Source of the DNA: Castor canadensis | Lineage: Eukaryota; Chordata; Mammalia; Rodentia; Castoridae | Length of the DNA stretch: 64,000 bases | Direction of reading: 5' to 3' | Assembly: GCF_047511655.1 (NCBI RefSeq) | Contig: NC_133392.1 | Span: 28,382,001-28,446,000 of the forward strand | Shown: positions 1-27,664 of the stretch, one piece after another | How the letters are laid out: each line of letters begins with the position of its first letter | Numbering within the stretch: the first letter of the stretch is position 1 | The notes under the pieces: model-generated | Database searches by the model: none | Told to the model about the DNA's origin: nothing | The model's input: the letters and a program-made list of their open reading frames with translations, nothing else | Program-made: the position numbers and the translations under genes

Positions 1-334
1 GAAGGCCGAGGAAGGAAGCCAGCTATCAGAACATCCCAAGACAGCATGTCTGCTCTTAACTTCTGGGACCAAATGGTAAACACATACATGTATCGCATGT
101 ATGTACTAGACACACGAGCACAGAACGTGTTCAAAGTCTTCTCTTTGAAACCAGAGAAGAGAGGAAAAAGGCTAAGGGGGTGCCTCCCCCAGCCTACTAG
201 ATTGTTGGTCTCAATAACTGCTCCCCCACCAAGCCCCCTGTCCAGTACCAGCAGATGGATAAGTGGCAGAGGTGGCAAGGTGGCACAGAGCAGCAGCCCA
301 AAGAGGTAAGGAAGGGGACAGAGGCTGACCCTTC
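1..334 (-). other. SFXN3: 3' UTR / downstream flank of SFXN3 (3' end not reached)
   Basis: The SFXN3 stop codon is at 337-335 and no convincing AATAAA or ATTAAA is seen on the minus strand down to base 1. The transcript therefore probably ends beyond the left edge. No other gene is visible in this stretch. Confidence 0.5.
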
Positions 335-3300
335 TCAAAGCCCCTTGTTGTAGAAAACCACCTCGATGCTGGGGTTTTGCTCATGGATCTGAGTTCTCAG
401 CTCCGGCTCCAGCCTGGTCACATGTATGGAGCTGCAACAGAACAGCACAGGCCAGCTGAATGTCCCTTGGACTCAACCACTCAGGCCCAGAGGTTACCAT
501 CTCTCTCCTCCCAGGTTCATCTCCTACTTTTAGAAGGTCTGGCTCACTATCATTTCTCCCACCCTCAAATCAATTGAGTACCTGCCAGATCTTCCTGGAA
601 CACACTAAGGGCCTGAAAATCAGTTGGTCCAGAGACACAGAGACCTGTTCAGAGTTCCCAGCCAAACCTGGGGACAGCACTTACCTCTTCTGGGGGAACA
701 AGGCACAGCACAGAGGGGTGGCAAATACCAGGCTGGGAGAGAAGAGCATTGGAAATAATTGAGAAACTTTGGCCTGAGAGTGTTCCTTCCTTGTATCCAC
801 CCATGGAGATGGCCTCTGAGGGGTGTTATTTTTCAGTGCTGAGTATCAAAACCCAGGGTCATGTCCTTACCACGCAAGTGCTTTGCCACTAAGCTACACC
901 TCAAGCCGTAGGAGTGGGGATTGGAGCCAAAGGATCTTTTAGGAACATTAAGTCCAGCCCTGACCTTAGGTTCTGGCTGAGGAAAGATCCTCCCAAGCAC
1001 CAGTCCTAAGCCCCATGACAGAAAGTGGCAGAATCAGGAATGAAATGGGCTAGAAACTCCTGGATGGTGTCAAAGGGTATATTTCCATGGTTTCCTCTGG
1101 TGGATAAAGAATGGAACCCCTCAACTAAACTCTTGATCTTTAAGGATAGGAACTACCCCCTTACACACACAGTATGCCCTTCAGATGTCCAAGATACCAC
1201 CCGAATGAGTGAATGATGTATGTAAACATCTCAAAGGCAATAAATACCTGCCACACCCACCACGGAAAGGCACTCACACATGCTCCCAGCTAACTCCTTG
1301 CACACTTACCAGAAGCCTACCAGTCCCACCTGCAGGGGTGCCCCCAGCCAGGGGCGGTGCTGTGGGGAGACAGAGACAATGGAATGGCTGTGTGCCCTGC
1401 CTCCCTAACCTCCATCCCATTTTACCCACCATGGTTCTGTCCCAACAGCCCTTCCTTTGAGCCCTTGGACACATGGCCCTCTCTCCCAAGCCCATGATAG
1501 GGTTGGGACCTCCAGAGAGCAGCCTTCTACTCCAGCCAGGCCTGCTTCCTGACATCCCATCACACATTCTTACCTCTCAATATTGGTTCCCCTGACCCTC
1601 TTTCTCTTCCCTCACTTCCTCCAGTAGCTTCTTTCTTCAGGAAGTTGCCTCTGAACCTCCACTCACTTCTCATCCCAGCGGCATTAATCCATCCCTTTCC
1701 AAACACATCTGCTCAGCACACCTTTCTCCATTTGATCCAGCCACACGGACCACCATTTTGTTCCCTAAATGTGCATGCCTGTTCCTGTCTCAAGGCTTTT
1801 GCATTATCTGTTTTCTCGGCCTGAAACACTCTATTCTGAGCTCTTTGCCTGGCTGTCTCCTTCTCATTCTTTGGGTCTTTAGAGGACCCTTCTCTGATCA
1901 CCCTATCTAAATTGTTCACCCCCATCAGTCTCAATTAATTACACTGCCTCACTGGCTTCCTACAAAGAACACTTCACAACTTATAATGACACACTTATTG
2001 GTTGCTTCTTTATTGGTTTCTTCACTAGACTATAAACCTTATAAGGTCAGAGACTATCAAAGAACTATCTCATTCTGCTCTGTATTCTGAGCCCTCAAAC
2101 ATGTCTGATGCATAATTTGTGCTCAGTGAATATTTGTAAATAAATGATTCAATGAATAAGCCAGAGCCTGTATTTCTATGCCTTGCTTCCCTCTGTTCTG
2201 TCATGTGTGTACGTGTGTGTGTGATATATTAGGTGACATCATGAGTATGATATCAAGTGTGACTATGTTTCTTTAAGACAGAAGTCATTTCCTTCCTTCC
2301 CTGTCTTCTCCTATCCCTCAGTGTTCCTTCCTTCCACCCAAGTCATTCTTTCTGAATGAATGAAGGGCAGGAGAAGGAGTGGCAACTCTTAAGACTCAGG
2401 CCCAGCTGGAGAGAGGACTGGGTGGGGACTGGCCACTTCTCCCAGACACCACCACTTTCAGGATAGGACAGGTGAGTCACCTACCTTCAGGAAGTCTTTC
2501 TTCTCCAAAGTGTTCATGATCACTGGGGGAATAGCTGAGGAGAAAGCAAGGGAGGGAAAGAGGGAGTAGTGGAGTGAAAGTTGGGAGCCCTAAGGAAGGG
2601 GCACTCCCCTCACAGCTCCTTCCAGAGTCTTATTCCCCCTAAATCCTCAAAAGCCCTTAAGAACCACTTCTTTCAGCACCTCCCATGCCCCACCCAGCCA
2701 CCCCTGCCTCACCCATAGCAGGAATTGCCATGCAGACTCTCGATATCACCACCTGGACGATTCCCTGCTTGGCTGCAGTCACCGAATGGCCAAGCCTCTG
2801 ACCTGCCTCATCAGTCACTGGAATGCCCACCTGCAACTCCCTAAAAAGAGAAGGGGGCTAGGGTAGATTACAAGCCCCAAGTCCTACCTGGACTTATACA
2901 TCCTATACTCAAAGGTTGGTTCTCCCACCCAAGGATCCTAAGGCATATGGCTTCAGCTTGATATAACTGCAGCCATCTTGAGTCATAACCAACCATGAAT
3001 GTCCTTGAGTGACCTTGGTAGGTTTTCCCTGCAGCTTCCCAGAATACTATAAACAAAACTATTAGAGTGGTGTGAAGAGCTTTATGACCCAGACCCTGGT
3101 GTTGTCACTGCCTAATGTGCCTAACGTCCTTGATATTGACTTAAGATAAATCAGATGTGCTTTGGCTGACCAGAATAATAGCCCCCTTTCTTCTGACCCA
3201 AATAGTGGGGTCCACTGGTCTTACTGCTCTTAGGGCCACACTCCCATCAGTAAACCCTCAGTCATTTGTACTCTGTAATTCTGGGTTTGTCTTCCTCCTT

Positions 3301-5805
3301 CAGCTTCATGGCAACATGGGGCTGGTTTTTAATCACTGGAATCAGTTTTTCCAGAATAGAGGGTCAGGGCTGGTGGAGTGGCTTAAGTAATAGAGCACCT
3401 GCCGGGCAAGTGTGAGGCTCTGAGTTCAAACCCCAGTAACACTTCCCCCCAAAAAGAACAGAATACAGGGGCAGTCTGATTCAGGTCCTAACTTCTCGTG
3501 TCCAGTGAGGAAGAGGATTTTCCCCACTCTGGACTGGAGTGCATGGCTGGCTGATTTGCCACACTCATACTGGGCATGCCTGTGCCAGGAGCCAGGGTCA
3601 CTCACCTCTGCCTCATCAGGGGGATGTTGATGCAGTTGGCAGCAGCCACAGCTGCAAAGGGCACAAATCTACCAGCCAAGGGAGGTAGATGCTGGGGATG
3701 GAAAGGCATTGGTCAGTGTCCCTGAGGGCCATGTGATGGGGAGGAGATTCTTGGGAGAGATCCAGGGAACCTGTAGGTCAGGACTTGGAGTGTAGCAGGA
3801 AGAAGGTGAGTACAGGATGAAAGGGGAGGCAGTGAAGGGAGGAGCCTTTACCTTGGTGAGGGATTTGAGTCCCAGAGCCGTGGCCACAGCCCCAGTGGTG
3901 GCACTCACATATGCTGTTCCCAGCTGCCTGTGGGTGGAAGAGCCAGGTCACAAGGGAGAGATGAAGATTTCTGCATGTGGCTGTTTCCTTCAGGGAGATG
4001 CCAAATCCTCAATGATAAGGTGTAGGAGGGTGGCCTCATTGCAAAGAAAGCCTTCCCCAGCTCCAGTGTAAGCACATATGGAACTCCTACTCCCTCCCTC
4101 TAAAGAGGCATGGGTCCCTCAAAATATACCAGAGGACCTCATGCCCTCAATTAGGTGGGACAGTGGCCAGGAGGGAGGATTTTGTTGAGAGGAGCACTGA
4201 GCCACTGGCACAAGAGCCCACGGGTATCAGGAACGACAAGAAGAGTTCACAGTGGGTTGGGGGAGAGGATGCTGCTCCTCTTTCTGGGATCTGGTTCTCA
4301 CCGCATAGAGATGGGAGTGTCGCCACTTCGGTTGGAGTAGTTAACAATGGCATTGAAAGATTGATTCACCCACTGCCAGAACACCACAGTTGGGGTCTTC
4401 CTGAGGGAACAAAGATTCAGTTCTTACTCTTGCCCTTTCTACAGTGTCTCCCATCCCCCAGTTCTTGAACTCTTATAATGAAATCTCAACGCCTACTCCA
4501 AACCCTCATGAGGGAGCCAGTTGTGACCCCTGAACCTGTCCTGGTAACCCCTGCAGACCCCTCTTACACAAATGGACTCAGTGTCTGTAGGGTGGTAGAA
4601 CTCCTGAGGCTGAGTTCTGAAGAATGGGAAAGATTCTAACAAATACTCCCACCTACCACTATTCTCTACCCAAAGGGGCCACACAGGAAGCACATAATCA
4701 CCAAGATGGGCTCCAGTGCAGAGCACTCAGCAAGGGAACACGGGATACAGACCTACCTGTAGAAGGTGAGCATGCATCCAGTGATGGTCATGTTCATCGG
4801 CACCTGGGCTGACATGCGGCCAATCAGGACCACCTTCTCCCCTGTGTCCGGATGGAAGGCAGAGTCACACACATACTTGGCCCTCCACAGCTGGTCCTCT
4901 GTGAGCCCTGGGGTCGCCACACCAGCCCTGAGGAAGTCGACAAGATGCTGACAGGCTGCTCTAGAGGGCAGATCTGCCTTCCCAGGCTGTCTGCTCTGCT
5001 CAGGGAACTCTGGGCAGAGGACCAGGTACTTTGTCCCCAATCTCAGAGTAAAGAAGCTCCTCATCTCTGGGAAAAGCCAAAGCTTCCCAGAAGCCGAGTT
5101 TCCTATTTTTATTTTCCTTCTAGCCACATGTTTTCTGCTGGGTCATAGGTGATGGTGGGTTTCCAATGGGTCCAAAATGCCTGAGGGCATTACAAACGTT
5201 TTTCCTCCTGAAGACAAGAGGGATGTCCTCCTACCTCCTTGGGATTCTGCTTTGAGCCTGTTCATTCTTGTAGAGAGTGGACCAGCAGTGAGAGGATTTG
5301 TGAAGGACAGAGCTGTCTCTCACCCGTAAATATAATGGTGCCCCCTCAACCTAAATAGCTTAAAATACTTTGGGTTAAAGCTCTGTGCTGGACTTGGAAG
5401 CATGGCTCAATTGGAGCACTTGCCTAGCAAGTGTGAAGTCCTGAGTGCAAATCCCAGTACCACCAATAACCAATAACAAAAGCAAAAAACCTCTGTACTG
5501 TAGTTGTCTGTGGTAGGCAAGAGAGTGAGGGGGTTGAGGAAAGCAAGTGGGTCACTCCAAAGCTTGGGGAAGCAGCTATTGAGCACATTACATTAATGAC
5601 AGAAAATGAGACCCTTACGGTACAGGTTTGAATGGTGGGGTCACCTGTAATTCTGCACAATGTTCCGGGAAGCTTCCAGCTGTGCCCCAGACAACAGCAG
5701 ATTTCGTGGATCAGTAACAGTGAAGAAGTGCCGGGCTCTGCCTTGGAAAGTGCTTTGGTCCCAGCGAGGTTCCTGGATGTTGATATCTAAGGGCAAGTCA
5801 CCCAT
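335..5805 (-). CDS. SFXN3: Sideroflexin-3, mitochondrial inner-membrane serine transporter (10 coding exons)
   Basis: Seen: coding exons in transcript order are 5805-5645, 4927-4757, 4400-4302, 3927-3852, 3691-3606, 2840-2713, 2534-2485, 1359-1310, 732-685 and 431-335. All junctions are GT-AG and in phase, giving 966 nt (321 aa plus stop), the usual sideroflexin length. The start was chosen because the exon opens [15 protein letters not shown] three bases after an acceptor. The sideroflexin signature HPDTGE lies at residues 79-84, and the C-terminus ends EVVFYNKGL. Known for the family: sideroflexins are multi-pass carriers of the mitochondrial inner membrane; SFXN1 and SFXN3 import serine for one-carbon metabolism. 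SFXN3 is enriched in neurons. Context: it is divergent from PDZD7, as in human. Oddity: residue 74 is Cys where I recall Tyr in human. The assignment to SFXN3 rather than SFXN1 rests on sequence detail and on the neighbours. Confidence 0.96.
826..906 (-). repeat. Old ID-type (tRNA-derived) SINE
   Basis: Antisense ID-like body (pattern: tgctgagtatcaaaaccc ... gctttgccactaagctacacct). Divergent, no poly-A left. Confidence 0.5.
1600..2155 (+). mobile_element. L2 LINE 3' end
   Basis: Diverged match in order to the mammalian L2 3' end: TTCTTCACTAGACTATAAAC, then a GTCAGAGACTAT block, then GTGCTCAGTGAATATTTG near the end. Ancient; lies in an SFXN3 intron. Confidence 0.7.
3368..3458 (+). repeat. 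dID-type tRNA-derived SINE
   Basis: GGCTGGTGGAGTGGCTTAAG head with degenerate A/B-box region and CAAACCCCAG, short A-rich tail. Confidence 0.75.
5387..5488 (+). repeat. dID-type SINE
   Basis: ID-like body (CATGGCTCAATTGGAGCACTTGCC-type, ending CCCAGTACCACC) with an A-rich tail. Confidence 0.7.
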
Positions 5806-6483
5806 TTTCTGCAAGACAAAGCCAAGGGCTACATCCAAGAGCTTCACCTGGGGGAAGCTTTGGTGGCCCTGGCCTGGTCCTTGAGCCTATGGCCAGTTCC
5901 TTCAAGAGCTCAAGGTGACTCCAGGTAAGAGTGGGAGAGGAGTTGTTTCTTAGGTAATGTCCTTGCCAGGGACCTACACCCACTGGAGGAGGGGGAGGGG
6001 AAGACCAGAACCAGGAAAATACATTTCCTTGGGCTTTGGCCTGGTGCAGATTTTCATGGGTGAGGATTTACATATGTGTGGTTGATATATGAGCAGCAAT
6101 TAATCGTGACAGCTACTTGTCTAAAATACAAAAGTCTAAAATACATGCATTACACACCCATGCCTGTATCAGCTTCAGGCTCCAGCTGCCCTGAGACCTA
6201 CATAAACCCCAAAGGCTGTTTGGGAAGACAGCAAAAGACATCCCACACTCCTGTCCCTGATTGGAGGACAGCAAGGGTTCACTGGCCACCTGAGGGCTTA
6301 TCTGCTCCAGATCTCAAAAAAGGGAACTCTGATGGTAACTGTTTGTGTAAACTCGGGCATGTATATGTCCCCTCTCCAAACACAACTTCCCAAACCCACA
6401 CGGAATGACCTAAGGTTCTCCATGGTCCCTGGCTGGGCAGGGCTGGCAACAGATACCCATGCATTGCTCTCTGAGCCACCTAC

Positions 6484-6600
6484 CTGGAGAAAGTGTGGGA
6501 TTCTGCAGATGCCCCCTCCACCCAGCACAGAGAGGAAAGCCGGAGGCAGCCATCTGGCTGCGCTAGGCAAAATCCTGCAGAGTGACTAATCCCCTCCGAC
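6484..6600 (-). other. SFXN3: Possible non-coding 5' exon of SFXN3
   Basis: A near-consensus minus-strand donor (CCAG followed by gtaggt) gives an exon 3' end at 6484. It lies upstream of the first coding exon, which has an acceptor just before the ATG, so at least one 5' untranslated exon is required. The exon's upstream limit is a guess. The true first exon may be in the CpG-rich stretch at 7.0-7.5 kb. Confidence 0.3.
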
Positions 6601-6737
6601 CCCACTTCCTCCCTCACAGGCTGACACACCCGACTCTCTCTCACACACTCACATACCCACACACAAAGACAGGCACGCCCTGCCCAGACACACAAACAGG
6701 GTGGACACACCCGGTATACCCCAGTAACAAGGAGCAT

Positions 6738-6740
<3 letters not shown>

Positions 6741-6772
<32 letters not shown>
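6741..6772. repeat. (AC)16 microsatellite
   Basis: Perfect AC dinucleotide run. Confidence 0.98.
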
Positions 6773-6773
<1 letters not shown>

Positions 6774-6934
6774 AAATCCATCAGTTTCAGACGCTTTAAT
6801 GTGTGACCACACTCAGCTTCATCCTAACACTCCTTCCCCCTAGCCAACCTTCCATTGTGCTCCACGGACTTCCACAGATCCAAGATAATGAATTCACAGG
6901 ACAGACTGCGTTTCAAGGCTAGTCTCTTTCTCTG

Positions 6935-6942
6935 CGTGCGCG

Positions 6943-6990
<48 letters not shown>
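6935..6990. repeat. Compound (GC)n(AC)n microsatellite
   Basis: About 14 bases of alternating GC pass directly into about 40 bases of CA, all alternating purine-pyrimidine. It lies beside the SFXN3/PDZD7 CpG region. Confidence 0.97.
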
Positions 6991-6993
<3 letters not shown>

Positions 6994-7029
6994 CCAGACC
7001 TCAATCTTCCATACCTCTGATTCCCGAAC

Positions 7030-7460
7030 CCCACAAGCACTCACGCTTTCCGGGATTACCAGCCTCTGCAGCGCTCAGATCTGCCTTCCTCTCCGCTAGC
7101 TTCGGCCCTCCCAGCCTTCACTCGGGACGTCACGCGTGACGCTCAGCAGCCGGCAGGGACCGAGGCTCCCCAGGTTCTGTTGCCCAGCCCGCCCAGAGAT
7201 TGGCAGAGCCCGGGGGCGGTGGATGTCATTTGGGGCGCGCCCCCAGCCCAGGTCACCCAGACTGAGCCAATCATATGGCGGGGATCCGTTCTGGCCCCTT
7301 CCCAGCCAGAGAGAGGAGGGGAGGAGGGGCACCCTTGGCTTACAGTTCCCTGGCTTGCCTCCGGGGACACCCGACCTTTGCAGCAAGAGGTCTATGTGCA
7401 CCAAACGCTGGTGGGCGGCGTGGAAGGGCGGGCCTCGGACGGTGCGCAGGCCTGGAGGTG
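7030..7460. promoter_or_regulatory. CpG-rich region between divergent SFXN3 and PDZD7
   Basis: This is a GC- and CpG-rich stretch. It has a CCAAT box on the plus strand at 7267-7271, an inverted one (ATTGG) at 7199-7203, and GC-box-like segments near 7212. The opposed CCAAT boxes and the position between two divergent genes fit a shared promoter. In human the two genes lie very close and head to head (recalled). Transcription start sites cannot be fixed from sequence alone. Confidence 0.55.
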
Positions 7461-7865
7461 CTCGGGTTACTGCTTGTTTACTTGATGCCTACCTTGGCAA
7501 TGCCTTCTGCCAGCCTAACCCCTTGGACTTCTACTCCAGTATCCACAAGCTCCTCTAGCAGCATCTCAGCCCTTGCATCCCTTCACTGCTGTGTTCCTGT
7601 GCCCCTTCCGTGTCTCCAGACCTCTTCCTGCCCCCCTCTATAATCAATCCCTAGTTCCACTGTGTCCCCAGTCTCCTTATGCCCCCCAACCCTTAATCCT
7701 GCACCACAGGTCTTAGCCCCAGTCCTTGGAATGTGAAGTGCCAGAAATCTTGGATAATCTCTGCCTGCATTTATACATGTGGCTCAGATTCTTCTTCCCT
7801 CTAATGTCCTGAGACCAGCTGCCCTGCCCTGCGACCTTTCCAGAATAGAGTGACCAAACAGTCCT

Positions 7866-8093
7866 GCGCCTGTGGTTCGTGTCGGTAATCCTAGCTACTT
7901 GGGAGGCTGAGATGATAGCGGTTCGAGGCCAACAAATAGTTCTTGATACCCCATCTCCAAAATAACCAGAGCAAAATGGACAGGAGGTGTGGCTCAAGCG
8001 GTAGAACGCCTGCTTTGCAAGTGCGAAGCCCTGAGTTCAAACCCCAGACCCACCAAAAAAACAAAACAAAACAAAAAACAAACAAGCAAAGTC
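7866..8093 (+). repeat. B1-dID chimeric SINE
   Basis: 7SL-like left part (GTAATCCTAGCTACTTGGGA) joined to a tRNA-like right part (GGTGTGGCTCAAGCGGTAGA) and an A-rich tail. It separates the two CpG-rich stretches of the divergent promoter. Confidence 0.85.
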
Positions 8094-8157
8094 AACCAGA
8101 ACAGTGACCAGAAAGACACTTTTTGACACAGAAGGATACAGGTGAAGAAAGAAGGCA

Positions 8158-8160
<3 letters not shown>

Positions 8161-8188
<28 letters not shown>
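8161..8188. repeat. (CA)14 microsatellite
   Basis: Perfect CA run between the two CpG-rich stretches. Confidence 0.97.
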
Positions 8189-8193
<5 letters not shown>

Positions 8194-8439
8194 TCACCTA
8201 GTTACCATACAGAGCATGCCTGCTGCACACCAAGCACAAGCTTACTCCTGCTCTTCTCTGGTGACATTCCCCTACGGAGAACCAGCGGTGACCAAGGCAA
8301 TTCCATGAGCCTGGAGAAGACGCAGTTCTAGTGGGAGGGGGGCCAGCTCAGAGCCAAGACCTAGGTTCTACAATGTATGCACGTATGAATAAACGAATTA
8401 AAAAAAAAAAAGAAAGAACGACAGGTGGGAGTCAGAACT

Positions 8440-8800
8440 GGAGGGGGCAGAGCCCAGAGGCGCCAGGCCAGGTGACAAGCTGCAGTCCGGGCTCGCACGG
8501 GAGGTGCTAAGAGGGGGTGACTGGCGGCCCCATCAGCCAATGGGAGTCCGCAGCCCCGCAGGCCAGCCCTATTCCCGCAGCCCCGCGGGGCGTGGGCGGG
8601 ATTCCCCGCTGCTGCAGTGGCTCTCGCCCGCTGGGCGGGCTAGGCGGGCGGCTGCCGCACACACCAGCAGGTGAGAGGGGCCGAAACCGAGAGTTGGGGA
8701 CCGGGAGGGCCCACCGGGTGTGGGGGCTGCTTTCTGGGTCCCAGAGCTGCTCAAGAGGAATTGGCCCCTGGTTTTGTGCTGGTGGTTGTAGGGCTTTCAC
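8440..8800 (+). promoter_or_regulatory. PDZD7: CpG-rich promoter region of PDZD7
   Basis: A second CpG-rich stretch holds a CCAAT box at 8537-8541 and several GGGCGG-type GC boxes between about 8590 and 8660, just ahead of a strong splice donor at 8671. It is separated from the 7.0-7.5 kb CpG region by a B1-dID SINE and a CA repeat. Confidence 0.55.
8600..8670 (+). other. PDZD7: Probable non-coding first exon of PDZD7
   Basis: The exon ends CACCAGCAG before a consensus donor gtgaga at 8671. The first coding exon around 9508 has acceptor-like sites upstream (ends near 9464 and 9475), so a separate 5' exon is expected. The 5' limit is not determined. Confidence 0.45.
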
Positions 8801-8811
8801 CAGCAGATCCT

Positions 8812-8852
8812 CCACCCAAGAAGTGGATCCTCCACCCAAGACGTGGGAGAAT
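8812..8852 (+). repeat. 20-bp tandem duplication
   Basis: GATCCTCCACCCAAGA occurs twice at a 20-base period, just downstream of the PDZD7 first exon. Confidence 0.85.
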
Positions 8853-9462
8853 GTCACGCAGCCACTTTAGACCAGAAGTAGTAGTAGTCTGGGGCCTCAG
8901 GAATCTCGGGGCCCTGGGCTGCAGCTGTCCCAGGTCCTGAAGCTCTAGAGGCTACTCTTACCCGCATACACTGGAGAGGTGCTGCAGTGAACTGTTCTGA
9001 CCCCTCATTTTTCTCACACTGCTTGAAACCCCACGGCCCTCAATAATCCCATCTCCACTCTCGATCTCTACAGAGGACTGGAGATGGGGATGAAGTACAT
9101 GACTCAGCTGAGAACAAAAAATGAGGGTAAAGGAGAGCGCCCTACCCTCTTTTGTTGTTGTTGTTTAAATGGCTCCAAAAATCCAAGATGGTGCCTGGTC
9201 CTGGAAGCCCTCTGGCCCAGGGTGGGAGAAGTTGGGGGCCTAAGACTTGGGAGAGCAGGCTGCTCAAACCAGGAGGACAGACGGGAGTTCTGGGGGCAGT
9301 AGGGGCAGCACTTACACCCACTCCCCCAAACTCCGTTCTCTTTGCTCAGATCTGGAGCACGCAGTCCTGAGACGTAGTCCACCTGGGGTCACGCAGACCC
9401 AAGCCTGGCACAGAAGGCTCATGGAGCTTGGAGCACTGGAGGCCAGCCTCTTGGAGGGCTAG

Positions 9463-26197
<16,735 letters not shown>

Positions 26198-26322
26198 CCC
26201 CTCCAGTTCCCTCCTACTGGCTCCCAGAACCTCCCCTGAGAAAGCTCAGAACACTCCCATGGAGGCCAGGCTCCTCCAATGAACCTCCAGCCCAATTTCT
26301 TCCCCAACCTGCGCCCTCCTCC

Positions 26323-26328
26323 ATTAAA
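26323..26328 (+). terminator. PDZD7: Candidate poly(A) signal of PDZD7 (ATTAAA)
   Basis: ATTAAA lies 126 bases after the PDZD7 stop codon. It is the first common poly(A) hexamer variant downstream on the plus strand. Confidence 0.45.
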
Positions 26329-26871
26329 GGTCACCTTGAGCCTTCCCACTGACCTCAGATTCTCCTACTGACCCTAGGTCCTCCTACTGTCTTTTGAGAT
26401 TCTCTTCTGTGAACCTCCTGGAGACTCAGGCACCTCCCAGTGTTGTATGCCCTGTCTACCTGAGCTCCACACTGGTGGCTCTGATCTTCCTACCTTCTTT
26501 CCTCCCCGTCAGTAGGTGTCCACAGACAAGGTGCTAGCGGGCAACCTGTGTCACCCGCACTCATTGGTCCCAGTACAGAAAAGGGGGGATCAAGAAACCC
26601 AAGGTCTGGAGCCTGGGATTGGTAGATACTTTCTCATTATGTCCCCCTCCTCCATTCCCCCAAACATTAAGGGGCAAGATTTCTGAGAACCACCAGAGGG
26701 TAATGTATCCTTCTCCTAGTCCCAAGCAGCAATCAGTATGAGTCAGGGTGGAAAGCTTTTCTAGTCCCTCAAACACAGAAATGATTTCATGTTGTGGTCC
26801 ACTAGTAAGGACCTGACTTTCTGCTGAATTTGTCAATCTCCCATTACCCTTCTTCTCTAGAAGAGTTACAA

Positions 26872-26950
26872 AGGGCTGGAGGTATGGCTCAAGCAGGTAG
26901 ACCTGCTTTGCACTTGCAAAGCCCTGAGGCTCAAACCCTGAGTAGTAAGG
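26872..26950 (+). repeat. dID-type SINE
   Basis: GGGCTGGAGGTATGGCTCAA head; lies in the PDZD7/LZTS2 convergent interval. Confidence 0.7.
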
Positions 26951-27046
26951 GTAAGTGAGTAGCTAGCAAAAAAGGCATGGAGGTCAAACAAGCTCCCACC
27001 ACCACTTGTATATCCAGCATACACATTTTAAAAACAAAAATTTTTT

Positions 27047-27052
27047 TTTAAT
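27047..27052 (-). terminator. LZTS2: Possible poly(A) signal of LZTS2 (ATTAAA)
   Basis: On the minus strand this reads ATTAAA, about 610 bases after the LZTS2 stop. It lies in an A/T-rich tract, so it could be chance. Confidence 0.3.
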
Positions 27053-27664
27053 CTTTTTCTTTGGGTTTGTACAAGAAATTTACAGTGTGAAAAATATACA
27101 ATGAAAATGAGGCCATAAACCTGGGTGTTGGGAGGGGCTGCTTGGTCACAAACAAAAAATAAACAAGACATTGCTGAGTTCTTCCTTTGGTCTGACTTCA
27201 GCCCTCTCAGCCCAGGAGGCTGCAGAGCTGGGACAGGGGATCAGACCTTAGTCTCAACCCTGTCCCCAAACATGGGCACGGTGGGGGCAGGCACATCTGG
27301 AGCAGCTGGTGCCATCTGGCTCTCCCTGGCTTTGGATGGGGGAGAATGTGGAGATGGGGAGCCCTTCCCTCTTTCCAGCTCCCCCGGCAGGTAAACCTCT
27401 TCGGCAAAGGGCTGGCAGTGGCACTGGCAGCAGCTGGGGAGTGAAACGGGCAGAGTGAGCAGGGGCCTCTAGGTGACAGTGAACACAGGGACCGTCAAAT
27501 GATCTGATCTTGCTCCTCCAAGTCACAGGGACACCTGAATTTTTGGCAGAGGCCGAGGGGCCTGCATCCCAGGGGGACAATAGGCTCTATGGCTCTGACT
27601 TGGGGATGCTCAGTGGACCTGTGGCTCTGCCACCTTGGGCCAAGCTCCCTGAAGAGATGGAGCC

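Larger units (their letters stand above)
26198..27664. other. Convergent 3' UTRs of PDZD7 (+) and LZTS2 (-)
   Basis: This interval lies between two stop codons in tail-to-tail genes. It contains the short PDZD7 3' UTR, a dID-type SINE at about 26872-26950, an A/T-rich stretch at 27020-27060 and the LZTS2 3' UTR. A TTTAAT at 27047-27052 (ATTAAA on the minus strand) is a possible LZTS2 poly(A) signal. No further gene is seen. Confidence 0.5.

Noticed and set aside
6582-7139. Open frames running through the CA repeats
   Set aside because: They encode Thr-His repeats from the dinucleotide runs and carry no other signal.
7990-8040. tRNA-like A-box and B-box sequences at this and many other SINEs
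   Set aside because: They are the tRNA-derived heads of dID SINEs followed by A tails, not folded tRNA genes.
27152-27160. Plus-strand AATAAA near 27157 as the PDZD7 poly(A) signal
   Set aside because: The ATTAAA at 26323 is nearer the stop, and 27157 falls in the likely LZTS2 3' UTR. A long PDZD7 3' UTR cannot be fully excluded.
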